A stretch of DNA of 64,000 bases from Sthenelais limicola (lineage: Eukaryota > Annelida > Polychaeta > Phyllodocida > Sigalionidae): assembly GCA_942159475.1 (NCBI GenBank), contig OW804094.1:47736966-47800965 (forward strand), given 5' to 3'. Shown here in pieces: positions 12,801-21,455 of the stretch. The position numbers and the translations under genes were made by a program. Position 1 is the stretch's first letter; each line of letters opens with the position of its first letter. Under the pieces are notes generated by a model, which worked only from the letters and a program-made list of their open reading frames with translations, had not been told where the DNA came from and did not search any database.

Positions 12801-13696
12801 CCAAGTGGGATCATGGTTATGTAATAACGGGGATAAGGGGTACCACCCTAACTATGAGGGGACCCCAGGGTGAACGCAGGCGTATAAATAGGGATAGGGT
12901 AAAAATGGTATCTGGGGAAATAGAATGGGATATACTGAGAACTAGGCAACCGAGGGCGGGTCAAGGAAAGAGAAATAAGGCTCGGAGACAAGCCCAAAAA
13001 GCTCAACAAGTTCATGTTCCACCACCTCCCCCACCCCAGCCTAGGGCAGTGCCCGACACTGTTTATTTACCCATACCAAACATGCCTCCTCCAATTCAGA
13101 TAGAACAGGAAGACCAAGCGAGAGCAGAGCAACCAGAGGACGAGCACATGCATGTGGAGGACGAGGACCAAGTGCCACGCCCACCTCAACCACAACAAGT
13201 GCCACGCCCACCCCAGCAGCGACCGCCGAGGGAGAAGGTGCTAGTACTAGCTTCACCTAAGCCAGTTACATTGCGCCGACCCCTGCCACCAGCCGTTGCT
13301 GTGGAGACTGCTCCCCCGCGCACACCACCACCAGGTCCTGTTACAAGGTCAAGGGCAAAAAGAGGGAGGATAGAGACCCCAACCAAGTGCCCTAAACCCA
13401 AGGCTTTGACCACCACCTCTGAATGCACTGAAAAGAGGATCAAAGTGTTCCACCCTCTAGGCTCTACTAAGAGGGAAAGGCCTGACTCCTCACCAAACCC
13501 AGCCACGCCCACTTCGCCCGTGCAGAGGCCGAGGAAGCTGCCCTGTATACCCCCACCATCGCCACCACCATCACCACCACCTACACCCCCACCCCCACCG
13601 TCACCCCCACCACAGCCCCAACCATGGGAGTTCGACCCAGGGGCACCACCAGTGACGGACTTCTCTCAACCTACACCTTCCAGTCCCTCCTCATAA
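9872..13696 (+). CDS. pol: Pol polyprotein: protease, RT, RNase H, integrase, proline-rich tail
   Basis: The frame opens after a TAA at 9869-9871, overlaps the end of gag and lies in the -1 frame, so expression probably needs a ribosomal frameshift; the first long-frame codon at 9920 is GTG, not a real start. Counting from 9920: protease DTGAS at 11-15; RT with FIDD at 313-316 (10856-10867); RNase H with YSDA near 460 and YTDH later; integrase with an HHCC zinc finger near 665-705 and the D,D35E triad at D737, D797 and E833; then a GPY/F-like module. From about residue 1040 to 1258 there is an unusual proline-rich, basic tail. The final 73 bases overlap env. No stops or frameshifts are seen. 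The polyprotein would be cut by its own protease and acts in reverse transcription and integration. Confidence 0.95.
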   Translation, partial: PGGIETPDERFCLSISVAGMEMRALIDTGASRSLMREDVWRAFCKTHHRPLVLTKGESLKSLSGHDLKTEGQAIVNLGGSSFPVYIVRKLHHELLLGDDALFILDAQISFRKRKVILEGKSYRRQQVGSADQEFASIHTEAEAWEEKYPAVFGIGKQGKLGTFKDVKMHIDTGNARPINQRPYRLPLAKRKLVDKELDEMLELGVIEPSSSAWGSPILLVPKKDGSNRPCVDFRKLNSVSKKDAHPLPNIQDIFDSLAGSTVFSTIDLKSGYWQVEMDPDSMEKTAFVCHRGLFQFRRMPFGLTNAPAVFQRAMNKMFSEFIGKFCMTFIDDIVIYSKSEEEHDHHLALVFDKLEEYGITVKKSKCIFKQEKVDLLGYQVSKDGINSHPDKCSAIRDMLPPEDVSGIRSFLGMTGYYRQCIPDYAKVAHPLVKLTKKYARFEWLEEQQSSFETLKELLTSDRVMAHPQLDKPYRLYSDACDYAIGAILVQSDSEGIERPVQYISKQLSGPQLNWATIEKEAYAIVYALNKLRPYLQGSEFKIYTDHKPLKSLFVGEVKNTKIQRWAVLIAEFGAPIEYRKGANNIRADMLSRIKTNPKKEGPTLSSLEVCALEEIDEIPWEFDKLEKDKIRLEQRELEQFQQGMEDEGDYTIIDGMLFTLTPPPGKPAYPRLVLPPSARHRVVRRAHIEVGHQGMRKTLDRIQEAYKWPTMRRDTYNVLIRCARCAVNRVGRARVPPTAMPIAKYPGQILGMDLCGPFPVSDKGNRYILTVIDHATGWVEVKPIPSKAAKNIADYLANEYVPRYGPPEVLITDRGLEFMNQQVEGYLKSIGTEVRHSTAFHPQTNGKIERFNKTFKNILRKFINARPAEWESHLGPTLWAHRVSTSCVTGFTPYFLTFGTNPRYPFSKIFPTPEGTEDAVLSERLQALTDAFREAAERTEASRVANYERLRARANAKDLKIGDHVVVLSGTSAPLDPKWDHGYVITGIRGTTLTMRGPQGERRRINRDRVKMVSGEIEWDILRTRQPRAGQGKRNKARRQAQKAQQVHVPPPPPPQPRAVPDTVYLPIPNMPPPIQIEQEDQARAEQPEDEHMHVEDEDQVPRPPQPQQVPRPPQQRPPREKVLVLASPKPVTLRRPLPPAVAVETAPPRTPPPGPVTRSRAKRGRIETPTKCPKPKALTTTSECTEKRIKVFHPLGSTKRERPDSSPNPATPTSPVQRPRKLPCIPPPSPPPSPPPTPPPPPSPPPQPQPWEFDPGAPPVTDFSQPTPSSPSS
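13614..13630 (+). promoter_or_regulatory. Candidate env splice acceptor with optimal start context
   Basis: A C-rich pyrimidine tract at about 13540-13613 ends in CAG (13613-13615). Eight bases later the env ATG sits in AACCATGGG, an excellent start context. With the donor at 8448 this would yield a short-leader env mRNA that skips gag and pol. Inferred from signals only. Confidence 0.55.
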
Positions 13697-15537
13697 TCAC
13701 CCTGGCTATGATGGCTAATGGCGATTTGTTTGAGGAGGAAGGGGTGTTGGTGTATGAGGAAGGGGAGGTCAGAGCCCTGACCGCGACTTGGACAACAGTG
13801 ATCGTTCTACACCCCCCCACGCCCCCTCCTGTCAGTGCTTGGGTCTCCGTCCTAAGAAGGCGAATTGGAGAACTCAGACAGGCGGAGGTTGTGGGAGACG
13901 GAGATGTCAGTGCCTGGGAGGAGCACATGGGTTTCCTCCAGGCAGAGATTCCAACACCAGTCCAACAAGACACCCGAAGGAAGAGAGGCCTATTCAATTT
14001 TGTGGGCTCGCTAAGCCGTGCCTTGTTTGGCACCGCTACTGTAGGACAGGTGAACGAATTAAGGTCTGCAGTACAAGAAGCTCAGGCTAGCGAGAGCGCA
14101 TTGGCCCATTGTCAGGAAGAAATGGTGTCGGTGTTGAATCAGACAAGGCTCTACATGACAGAGAACCGCTTGGACATCGCGCAGCTCCAAGCTGCAGCAA
14201 GTAACATCTCCCGCCAAGTGACAGACATTCTAACACAGTTAAATGGTTTCAGTAAAGATATTCATAGAATTCATATGAAAAGGGAAGTGGATATTCTATT
14301 GCAGCGAGTGAGTAGGGCGGTGGAAAATTACCACCGTCAAAACGAATTATTTTATCGCCAGCGCATTCAGCTGGAAAGGGGATTCTTAACAGACCAGATT
14401 TTACCACTGGCCTACTTAGCAGAAATATTGTCTAAATTACAAGAAGGGAAACATTACACCCCACAAGATAACCGCTGGTATTATAGACACCTGAACGTTC
14501 GACTATTATTAGACGGCGAACAGGAGCTAATATACCAGACAGTAATTCCGGCAGTTTCAGGCACTCAATTTTTACACTATAGATTAAAGTATTTTCCGGT
14601 CCCATATGGTGCTGACCACCTGAGAAAGTTGGTAGGAGAAGAGGAGGTGGCCCTAGATAGCATATCCAGCGCGTCATTTCTTCCTCAGCATTGTATCGGG
14701 TTTGAACCCCAGATTTGCTCAGCTGCAATAGAGCATCTAACCCCGACCTGCGAAACAAATATTATTTTAGGTAAAAAGCCAGACCTTTGTAAGGCGCAGA
14801 TTGTAAAAAGAAATAACTTAACAAACCAAGTGTTTAGAGAGGGAGAGTCCATTTCTTCTGTAATTCTGGCTATTTATGAACCTCTGGAAACAATCTTGAG
14901 GTGCCCTGGGCAAAAACCAGTGATACAAACGTATCATCGGCATGCCAGGGTGATTTTAGAAGGCGGTTGTCTCCTGGTCGGAAAGGATTGGCGTGTGAGT
15001 AGCATCCAACGCCATGAGTCCCATATAACCCTCCCCATCCCCAAGATTATGCCCCTCCCCGGGTTTAATCTGACTTATGGCAAATTATCCCTTTACCCCC
15101 ATTTAGATCAGCAATTGACTTTCCTGCCAAGAGCTGAAATACCCTTACTAGCCCTGACAGATTTTCCTAAACCCATTTCCCCCCTGATTTCCTCCACCCC
15201 TTGGTCCGAAAGTTCTATCTGGGGTATAGCCACTCTCATCCCCACTCTCCTAGGAGTCATGACCCTGGGAATAATCTACCTCCGCCGAAAGGGGCTCGCC
15301 CCAAGAGGCAAAGTCAACCTTTTGTGTTGTCTGAGAAACCTTAAGCCCCGAGAGAAGATCCCAATAGGACCCCCAACCCACCACCCTGTAGCCCTAGCCC
15401 TCCAAGACCTAGATCGAGAGGAGGGAGAGGCCACTCCAGGCGCTAGGACTGGCTCTCGTTCCCTCGAGCATATCCCTGCCCCCTCCCCCGCCTCACCATA
15501 TTACGCTGCCAATTTCGGACTGACCAGGATGAAATAA
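13624..15537 (+). CDS. env: Envelope fusion protein, errantivirus/baculovirus F-like
   Basis: A 637-residue class I-type fusion glycoprotein expected on the particle and cell surface. A hydrophobic segment at about 17-31 may serve as a signal sequence. A basic cleavage site RRKR (118-121) is followed by GLFNFVGSLSRALFG, which matches the fusion-peptide style of baculovirus F and insect errantivirus Env (family knowledge). Long heptad-like helices follow (about 140-240), then a cysteine-containing domain (about 350-450). A transmembrane segment lies at about 533-553 and the tail is 84 residues. There are several N-glycosylation sites. The N-terminal subunit is only ~120 residues, as in F2 of F proteins rather than vertebrate retroviral SU. 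The frame is intact and overlaps the end of pol. Confidence 0.9.
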   Translation: MGVRPRGTTSDGLLSTYTFQSLLIITLAMMANGDLFEEEGVLVYEEGEVRALTATWTTVIVLHPPTPPPVSAWVSVLRRRIGELRQAEVVGDGDVSAWEEHMGFLQAEIPTPVQQDTRRKRGLFNFVGSLSRALFGTATVGQVNELRSAVQEAQASESALAHCQEEMVSVLNQTRLYMTENRLDIAQLQAAASNISRQVTDILTQLNGFSKDIHRIHMKREVDILLQRVSRAVENYHRQNELFYRQRIQLERGFLTDQILPLAYLAEILSKLQEGKHYTPQDNRWYYRHLNVRLLLDGEQELIYQTVIPAVSGTQFLHYRLKYFPVPYGADHLRKLVGEEEVALDSISSASFLPQHCIGFEPQICSAAIEHLTPTCETNIILGKKPDLCKAQIVKRNNLTNQVFREGESISSVILAIYEPLETILRCPGQKPVIQTYHRHARVILEGGCLLVGKDWRVSSIQRHESHITLPIPKIMPLPGFNLTYGKLSLYPHLDQQLTFLPRAEIPLLALTDFPKPISPLISSTPWSESSIWGIATLIPTLLGVMTLGIIYLRRKGLAPRGKVNLLCCLRNLKPREKIPIGPPTHHPVALALQDLDREEGEATPGARTGSRSLEHIPAPSPASPYYAANFGLTRMK

Positions 15538-16497
15538 TTAGTCTACCAATGTTTATTGGGTTTCTCTGGGGTAACAAACACTTTTTGAACTTGTCTGTAA
15601 CTTACTCTTGTTTAATATTTACTATTAATTTTTGTTCTGTCCTCTTCTCGGGTGCGAGGGAGATCACAGAACACAGAGTAGTATACCTGGGTGAAATCCA
15701 TTTTCTCTCTCGGGAGGAAATGGTGGAATCCGTGAACAAGGATCCAGCCCAAATAGGTATTTTTATTTCAACTCTCATTGTGAGAAGTTGTTTTTACACA
15801 AACAGAATCGGTCGAGACAGAGGAGCCTGAGAGGAAGCACCATGGAATCGAAGCCCTCACCTTGTCTCCGACCATTCTGCTTTGAAGAGGTATTTTTTCC
15901 AAATAATAAGAGTTTATACGTGATGCTACAGTAAAGTCGACATGTGTTCTGTAGCGTTTGAGGTTAAAAATGGAAATATTGTAGTGTTGACTACCCAACC
16001 GCTCTCACTCTCCATGGCCAAAGGAGGAGAGAGAAAGAGACGGGCGTCCTGTCGGTCAGCGACGAGGTCCAGCGGGGGCCTCGGCTGACCGGCCGGGCAG
16101 AGGAGACGGCGGTGACGACCGTATTGGAGAACTTTGTGAGTACTAGCTCAGTACAAAGGAAGACATTTAACAGTGTTCAGGAGCACACTTAAAAACACAG
16201 AGACTTCTCTTACATAATATTCGACTAAAAGACTTTTTAGTGCAGGGTGATGGCCTCTGATATAAATGAACACTCTTTTTAATAGAGCCACTCCCTTTGG
16301 AAACTTTCTATCTTGACCCGTTAGGTCTACAGATATAATAATTTATAATACTTTTACTTTACCCCTTTTCTATGATTTTGTGTGTGTAACTTATGTAACC
16401 TTATTTCTATTTCTCTTGTCTGGTTGGACTGGGTTGATCAGTGGCTAAATATTTTGTTCGAAAGAAAGCTTTCAACAAAAATAAAATATGGGACGAA
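15538..16497 (+). other. Long 3' untranslated region of the LTR element
   Basis: About 960 bases separate the env stop from the 3' LTR. A 93-codon frame (15549-15830) begins with a hydrophobic stretch, but I see no family and doubt it is a gene. A GC-rich patch (16014-16140) contains a stem of 13 paired bases: 16053-16067 pairs with 16079-16091 with a two-base bulge, a candidate RNA structure. The bases before the LTR (GGGACGAA) form only a weak polypurine tract. Confidence 0.6.
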
Positions 16498-17083
16498 TGT
16501 AAAGAATTGGCATCTTTGGATCCCAGACCCGACCTATTTAGCCCTGATCATGGTCAGGGCACGCACGCCACACGTGGCCTGGCCAGGAGGGAGGGGGAGA
16601 TGAGCCACTCAGGGCTCACCCCACCTCCCCCAGCCCGACCTAATTACTTATACACTGCTCTGGGGTATCAAGAGGGGGGAAGGGCTAAGAGGGAGGGGGG
16701 GGGGGGGGCCGGCACGAGCCATGGGATCTATGAGTAAGGGGTGGGAGGGGGAAGGCTGAGGAGAGGGATCCAACTCGCATGCACTCCTTTTATGGTCTCT
16801 GCCTGGGGAGCAGAGGTCGGCGTGTGGGCAAGGAAGATTCTCTCTCCCTCAACCAATTAGAGGGAAGGGGAAGAGCTAGTGGAATATTTCCTGGGTTTGA
16901 TTGTATGAATAATTCATGATTGTGGAGTATAAAATAAAGTGACCATTCGGACCTAGGCACTCTGTTACTCGCTGAGTCACCACCGCCTAGGCCGAATCCA
17001 GACGAACTCCAACCTCGGACTTCTTGTCTCACTTCTTCATCTTACTGAACCTATGGGCTAAAAACCCTTAGTGATTCTTTACA
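16498..17083 (+). repeat. 3' LTR (586 bp)
   Basis: Copy of the 5' LTR with a single extra G in the G run near 16697-16710. It ends TTTACA and is followed by the ATAT target duplication at 17084-17087. Confidence 0.97.
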
Positions 17084-17235
17084 ATATACTAGTGAAGACA
17101 TATAATAATATATGCTTTTACATCGGTAACCAACTTTAGATTGTGTTTTACCTTGAGGTATACATCTACAAAGACCTACAGGCATATTTCTCCTTGGTAT
17201 TATATATAGAAATCATATTGCATTTATAAAATGTT

Positions 17236-17364
17236 TTAGCATTGTAAGAGCCCAGATGGCAGGTTATTATGAATAGAAAGGTTTGCAAAAACAAACAAAA
17301 ATGTTTGTTTTTGCAAACCTTTTTATTCATAATAACCTGCCACCTGGGCTATTACAATGCTAAC
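17236..17364. repeat. Foldback element with ~62-bp arms
   Basis: The left arm begins TAGCATTGTAAGAGCCCAG and the right arm ends CTGGGCTATTACAATGCTA. The arms are nearly perfect reverse complements meeting at a tiny loop within AAACAAAAATGTTT. The whole 129 bp is essentially one long hairpin, fitting a MITE or foldback element. Confidence 0.7.
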
Positions 17365-17449
17365 AAATTCGAGTACTACGCTGGTACTAAATAGATTGAA
17401 TAATTATAAATACGAGGTCTAGAAATATCAACGATGATAGAGCGATCAC

Positions 17450-17720
17450 TCAACCCGACTTATATGTTAGAAACGAGAACCCCTTTTGAAATAGCCCAAT
17501 TATAGATACAACTCTTTTAGCTGCAGGACCAGCTGAGTGATCGTTATCTACTCTACCAAATACAGGAGAATGCCTTATGCCAATTGAAGGGTAATTTTCT
17601 TGGCGTTTAATCAAGTCGTTACCAATCCATTTCAATCTATCTGGTTCCTTTTCTGTGGGAATGGAACGAGAGTGAAATTTGAACAATGGTTCCTTCCTTC
17701 AGAGAAGGGCAGTCCAGTTG
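17450..17720 (-). pseudogene. Possible THAP-domain relic
   Basis: A minus-strand frame (17686 to 17450) contains FKFHSRSIPTEKEPDRLKWI followed by NDLIKRQENYPS and, later, HSPVF and IIGLF. This loosely follows the THAP zinc-finger layout (hydrophobic H-x-IP, K/R-R-x-x-W-I, then a C/H-x-x-F element). A CSN motif sits just upstream in another frame, hinting at a frameshift. THAP domains occur in P-element-type transposases and in host genes. The match is from pattern memory and weak. Confidence 0.25.
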
Positions 17721-18239
17721 CAGCAACCTGCCTATGACACGAGTTTTATGTTTTGATGTCAAACAGAAACCCTTCCGAAGTTGATCAGATTCCTGATTTG
17801 TCAATATTAATGTTTCAAGCCATTTCAGGGCATAAGTTTAAAAAAGGACATCCTCGATAGTCGTAAAATCCTGTACGGCCGGATGTGTTCTTTTGCGACA
17901 CTGAAGGATCAAGTGAGCCAGTGACGTCATATGGGAAAGGATGTGGGCGGCAAAGCAATGGGAAATTAGAAACAATTTTTAAGTTACATCACGGGTGGCG
18001 TAGCGCGATTAGGCATTGTAAATAACAAGATGTAACCAACTTATTAATATAAATAGAAACGGGTGAAATTAAATGCGTTTCTAGTAGAAGCCTCCGAATG
18101 AGAATGCAGCTCTAACCCTTTAGTATGGTTTTTGCATAGACCCGTGAATTCAAAATAAGTTCCTTTGATCTGATTCTTGGAAAGAGACATTCATTAATCA
18201 AAAAGGCAACTGCTGAGGCCGTAAGGCCGAAGCTGGTCA

Positions 18240-19269
18240 AAATCCAACAATTTTTTTTATTTTTTTTTATTACTATTACGGCCAAACATTTACAAAGATA
18301 ACAAATATATACGCACATCAACCCTGTTGATACGTTACTGCGTTGCCTACTACATACAATTACTCAAATGGAACTTAAGGAAAAAAAGACATGGTCAGTT
18401 TACATTCTGTGATTATCTACACTCATAATTATCCAATTAACCATATAACATTACACTTTACATATTTCTTTCTGCACACTCATCATCAATAATTGTTATT
18501 TATTTTTCGTTACGTACCATACCTCATCGCCAGTCCTCATAAGGACTTTTTTCACGCATAGGAAACCAATAACATATTTAAAAACAATTTTTCCTCCAAA
18601 GAGTTTACATTCATTTGCGGCTACATTCCGTTGTTAGTCGACATAATCATAACATAACTTGGTCGTTCAATTCTTCAAACTTTACTTGGTATAACGCTTT
18701 TAGGTCTCGTGCAAAGCTGTTCTTATCTACCTTGTCTCTTATCACCCTCTCCATCCCGTTCCAAACAATTAATTCCTGATAAAAGCAGGATCGACGACTC
18801 CTCTCACTCTTAGGTATGAATAACTTAAACCTGAGCCCTTGGTTATTCCTTAGTACCAATTCATTTGCTAGCTGGTTTTCGTACCTGTCTTTCTTATCAA
18901 ATAGATTCTTCAGCATAGCTATTTCGGCTCTGTACCTAAGCAGTAATATTTCACCTTTATTCAATAACTCCTTTTTTGTAAAGTCGCTACCAAAACACAT
19001 TCTCAAAGCTCTATAGCAGAGTTTTTGCATTTTAGTTAAAAGTGTGAGGTTTGTGTGCATGAAAAGGGGGCTTGCGTACTCTAACATTGGGATTACATAC
19101 GTCTTACACAGTAACCATGCAATGTTGTCAGTCATGAAACATCTGCGTTTCGATATATCTGCTAACGACCATGCAGCTTTATTATACAACGTACTAGCAT
19201 GGTGTGCCATCGATAATCGCTCGTCTATATTTACTCCTAGATACTTGAACATGAAACATCTGTCTATCA
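18240..19269 (-). pseudogene. Non-LTR retrotransposon fragment B (RT C-terminal part)
   Basis: The minus-strand frame 19252-18647 (201 codons) begins at the conserved FKYLGVNID block and contains the LEYASPLF-type segment and the arginine-rich end typical of the C-terminal region of non-LTR reverse transcriptases (Jockey/CR1-like ORF2). The catalytic RT core is missing, so the copy is 5' truncated. Downstream on the minus strand are about 400 bases of possible 3' untranslated sequence and an A-rich run opposite 18249-18270 that may be the tail. Upstream it is cut by the foldback element at 19270. Confidence 0.8.
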
Positions 19270-19452
19270 GGGGGGCGTTTCATAAGTTCGAATAGCGCGC
19301 GCTATAGGGCCTAACGACAGTCGTTACCAAACATAGCGCGCGTTAAGGTCCAAAATTGACGTCAAATAACATTGCGCTACTATAACGAACACACGCTAAA
19401 TTTATCGCTACCATAACGAACGCGCGCTGCGTTAACTTATGAAACGCCCCCC
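19270..19452. repeat. MITE with GGGGGGCGTTTCATAAGTT termini
   Basis: 183 bp with perfect 19-bp terminal inverted repeats and a CG-rich interior containing repeated GCGCGC blocks. It lies between two different reverse transcriptase fragments. Outside the termini, a further 17-bp sequence (TTGAACATGAAACATCT, left) is repeated in inverted form on the right (AGATGTTTCATGTTCAA), so the symmetry extends beyond the element. Confidence 0.85.
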
Positions 19453-20130
19453 AGATGTTTCATGTTCAAGATCAAGATGACCAAGATCACAAAACATATC
19501 AGTTTCTAACCTATTTAGGATGAAATTCTCTCTTTCATTAAGTAGTGGTATCTTAAGTTCTTTATGCACAATTTGTACATTTGTTCTTTTATTCAGACCC
19601 TCCGATATCCTCAGAGCTGTGTTTTGGAGTACTTGTAATTAAATTACAAGTACTCCAAAACACAGCTGGAACGTTTTAGATAAATTTTATCTAAAACGTT
19701 CTTGAGAACAGCATATAGTGTCTCAATATTCTAGTATGGGACTTATAGTGACCTTATAGAGCATTCTTATAATATCTGGTGTAGCTATTCTTTCCAGTTT
19801 ATGTTTTGGTCTTTGCCTTTGTAATTTTGTCCTGTTAGTTATCTTTGAATGTCAGTTCTTGATCAATATTCATGCCTAAATAAGTTTAATTTTCAGTTCG
19901 TTCGATTTCGATTTTCCCAAATAAAAACGTTGCTCCTTTCTTGCTTATTTCTATTTCTAGAGGTAGTCAATGTGATATTTTACTTTAACCAACATTCGAA
20001 GAGATTTCATTTCGCTTGCACCACGAATCAATGTCCGTTAGGTCTTTCTGAAGGTTTTCTTCTGCTATTTCCCTATCTCTGTCTGATGTATATATCACTG
20101 TGTCATCCGCAAATCGTTGGACCCTACAGT
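19453..20130 (-). pseudogene. Non-LTR retrotransposon fragment A (RT catalytic part, decayed)
   Basis: Minus-strand translation in shifting frames shows FADDTVIYTSDRDREIAEEN (catalytic FADD at 20113-20102), then a YLGMNID block, a SPILEY block and a HKELKIPLLNERE block. This is the order of a Jockey/CR1-like reverse transcriptase from motif V to its C-terminus. Several stops and shifts break it. It also contains a YLG-type block, so it is a different copy from fragment B next to it. Two perfect palindromes (19615-19701) interrupt it. Confidence 0.8.
19615..19701. repeat. Two adjacent perfect palindromes inside the RT fragment
   Basis: 19615-19667 is a perfect palindrome of 26 + 1 + 26 bases beginning AGCTGTGTTTTGGAGTACTT. 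One base later, 19669-19701 is a second perfect palindrome of 16 + 1 + 16 bases beginning GAACGTTTTAGATAAA. The outer arms continue the flanking RT sequence and the inner arms are inverted copies of it. Confidence 0.85.
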
Positions 20131-21417
20131 TTAGAATCACCTTGTGTCATTAATGTACATAATTATAAAAAACAGTGGCATCTTTCTTTTATTGAAGAAT
20201 CGGTGACGTTCACAACTTTGTCGAAAATTAGTTGTGAAAAGAAATCAAAATTCATATGCAAGATAATAATTACATAATTCTGCCCTGTGGCCCTGTGTTC
20301 AGATTATGGGATAATAATACTAAATAATACATTTTATGTTAAAAATTGTAGCGAAAATTCAGGGTAAGGCGGAATACCGGGAATACCCGAGCCGTACAAC
20401 GTATTGCTATGGCATCTGCGAGCACTTATTTACCTGAATAAAGATATGTTTAAAAAAAAGTATGGAAGTTCGGTGTCTGTCGATCGAGAATTGAGCATTG
20501 TTAGTCCAATGACAATGACAAAGTTTGTTTTCGTTTCATTTTGTAATAATTGGGTTGTTAGTAAAAAAAAGTATTCATAAAGTCGCTCTCAATTTGACAA
20601 ACTAGTGCAAAAAAAGATAACTTTGTTACATGTCAAATACACATACACAAGTCACAAGTCTTAGAATTTTCTTTGTTTAAAAACGAAAACTATCATGTTA
20701 TGGTCACTACCATGTTTTGGTCACCCCCCCCCTTGACTGAGGAATTCTGAATGGGGGAGTCCCAGACCTGCAGTATAGGGCCCTACAAACAACATGCACC
20801 AGGCTTAGGGACGAGGGCTAGTCTAACTCCTAGTCGATTCTGTTTCTAATCCTCCAAGGTTATTAAGGAAACAGATTTACCACTTGAGTGACTGAATCCT
20901 GGTTACTTATAATTAACCCTCTGTCACTAGGGGTTTAAAGAAGTAGGTCGAAGTCATGGATATTATTTTGGCTTAAGAGATTTATAAGATCAAGGTACAT
21001 ATAAAATACTCGTGATTTTTTTTAGAAAATACTTTATTCAACTTTAGAGCAGAGTTATAGCTAAGAGATTATTTATTCTGTAGAGTTACGGTTGGAAAGC
21101 TATGATGTATCGTCTTGCTGATTAAAATGTCGTGGTCAGACAGCGTCTTTCTTGAGCAAACACCTCCGGTTTATACATAGGCACACAACCTGGGGTACCA
21201 ATATATTCAGGTTCCATTTAATCAGTTAATGTTTCAATACTGGTATACATCTGTGGCGAATGCTCCTTTTGTCGTTCTGTACCCCGGAAATTTCTGCAAG
21301 ATTAATGTAACCACCTTTTATTAATTGCACCAGTAAAAGATCAGATTAAGATTTTCTGACGTCGTCGTTTTCGGTTTTCTTGAAAGTTGTCCCAATTGTT
21401 CTTTTTAAAGAATATTG
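20131..21417. other. Intergenic, no gene seen
   Basis: AT-rich; includes a C9 run at 20725-20733 and short frames only. I find no recognisable domain, repeat array or element end. Confidence 0.5.
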
Positions 21418-21423
21418 TTTATT
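21418..21423 (-). terminator. Poly(A) signal of the secreted-peptide gene
   Basis: AATAAA on the minus strand, about 33 bases beyond the stop codon at 21456-21458. It supports the last exon ending here. Confidence 0.6.
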
Positions 21424-21455
21424 GAATTTGAATATTCATGACTGCCACTTACCTC

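Larger units (their letters stand above)
7759..17083 (+). mobile_element. Env-bearing Ty3/gypsy (errantivirus-like) LTR retroelement, apparently intact
   Basis: The order is LTR, leader, gag, pol (protease, RT, RNase H, integrase), env, 3' untranslated region, LTR, about 9.3 kb in all. The LTRs begin TGTAAAG and end TTTACA, and are identical by eye except for one extra G in a G run. ATAT flanks both ends (7755-7758 and 17084-17087), a 4-bp target duplication as expected for gypsy integrases; Drosophila 17.6 and 297 are known to use the same site. All three reading frames are open at full length. Near-identical LTRs and intact frames indicate a very recent insertion that may still be mobile. 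Whether it is infectious cannot be judged from sequence alone. Confidence 0.95.

Noticed and set aside
13041..13512. Minus-strand frames in the pol tail
   Set aside because: Antisense of a C-rich coding tract; low complexity without motifs.
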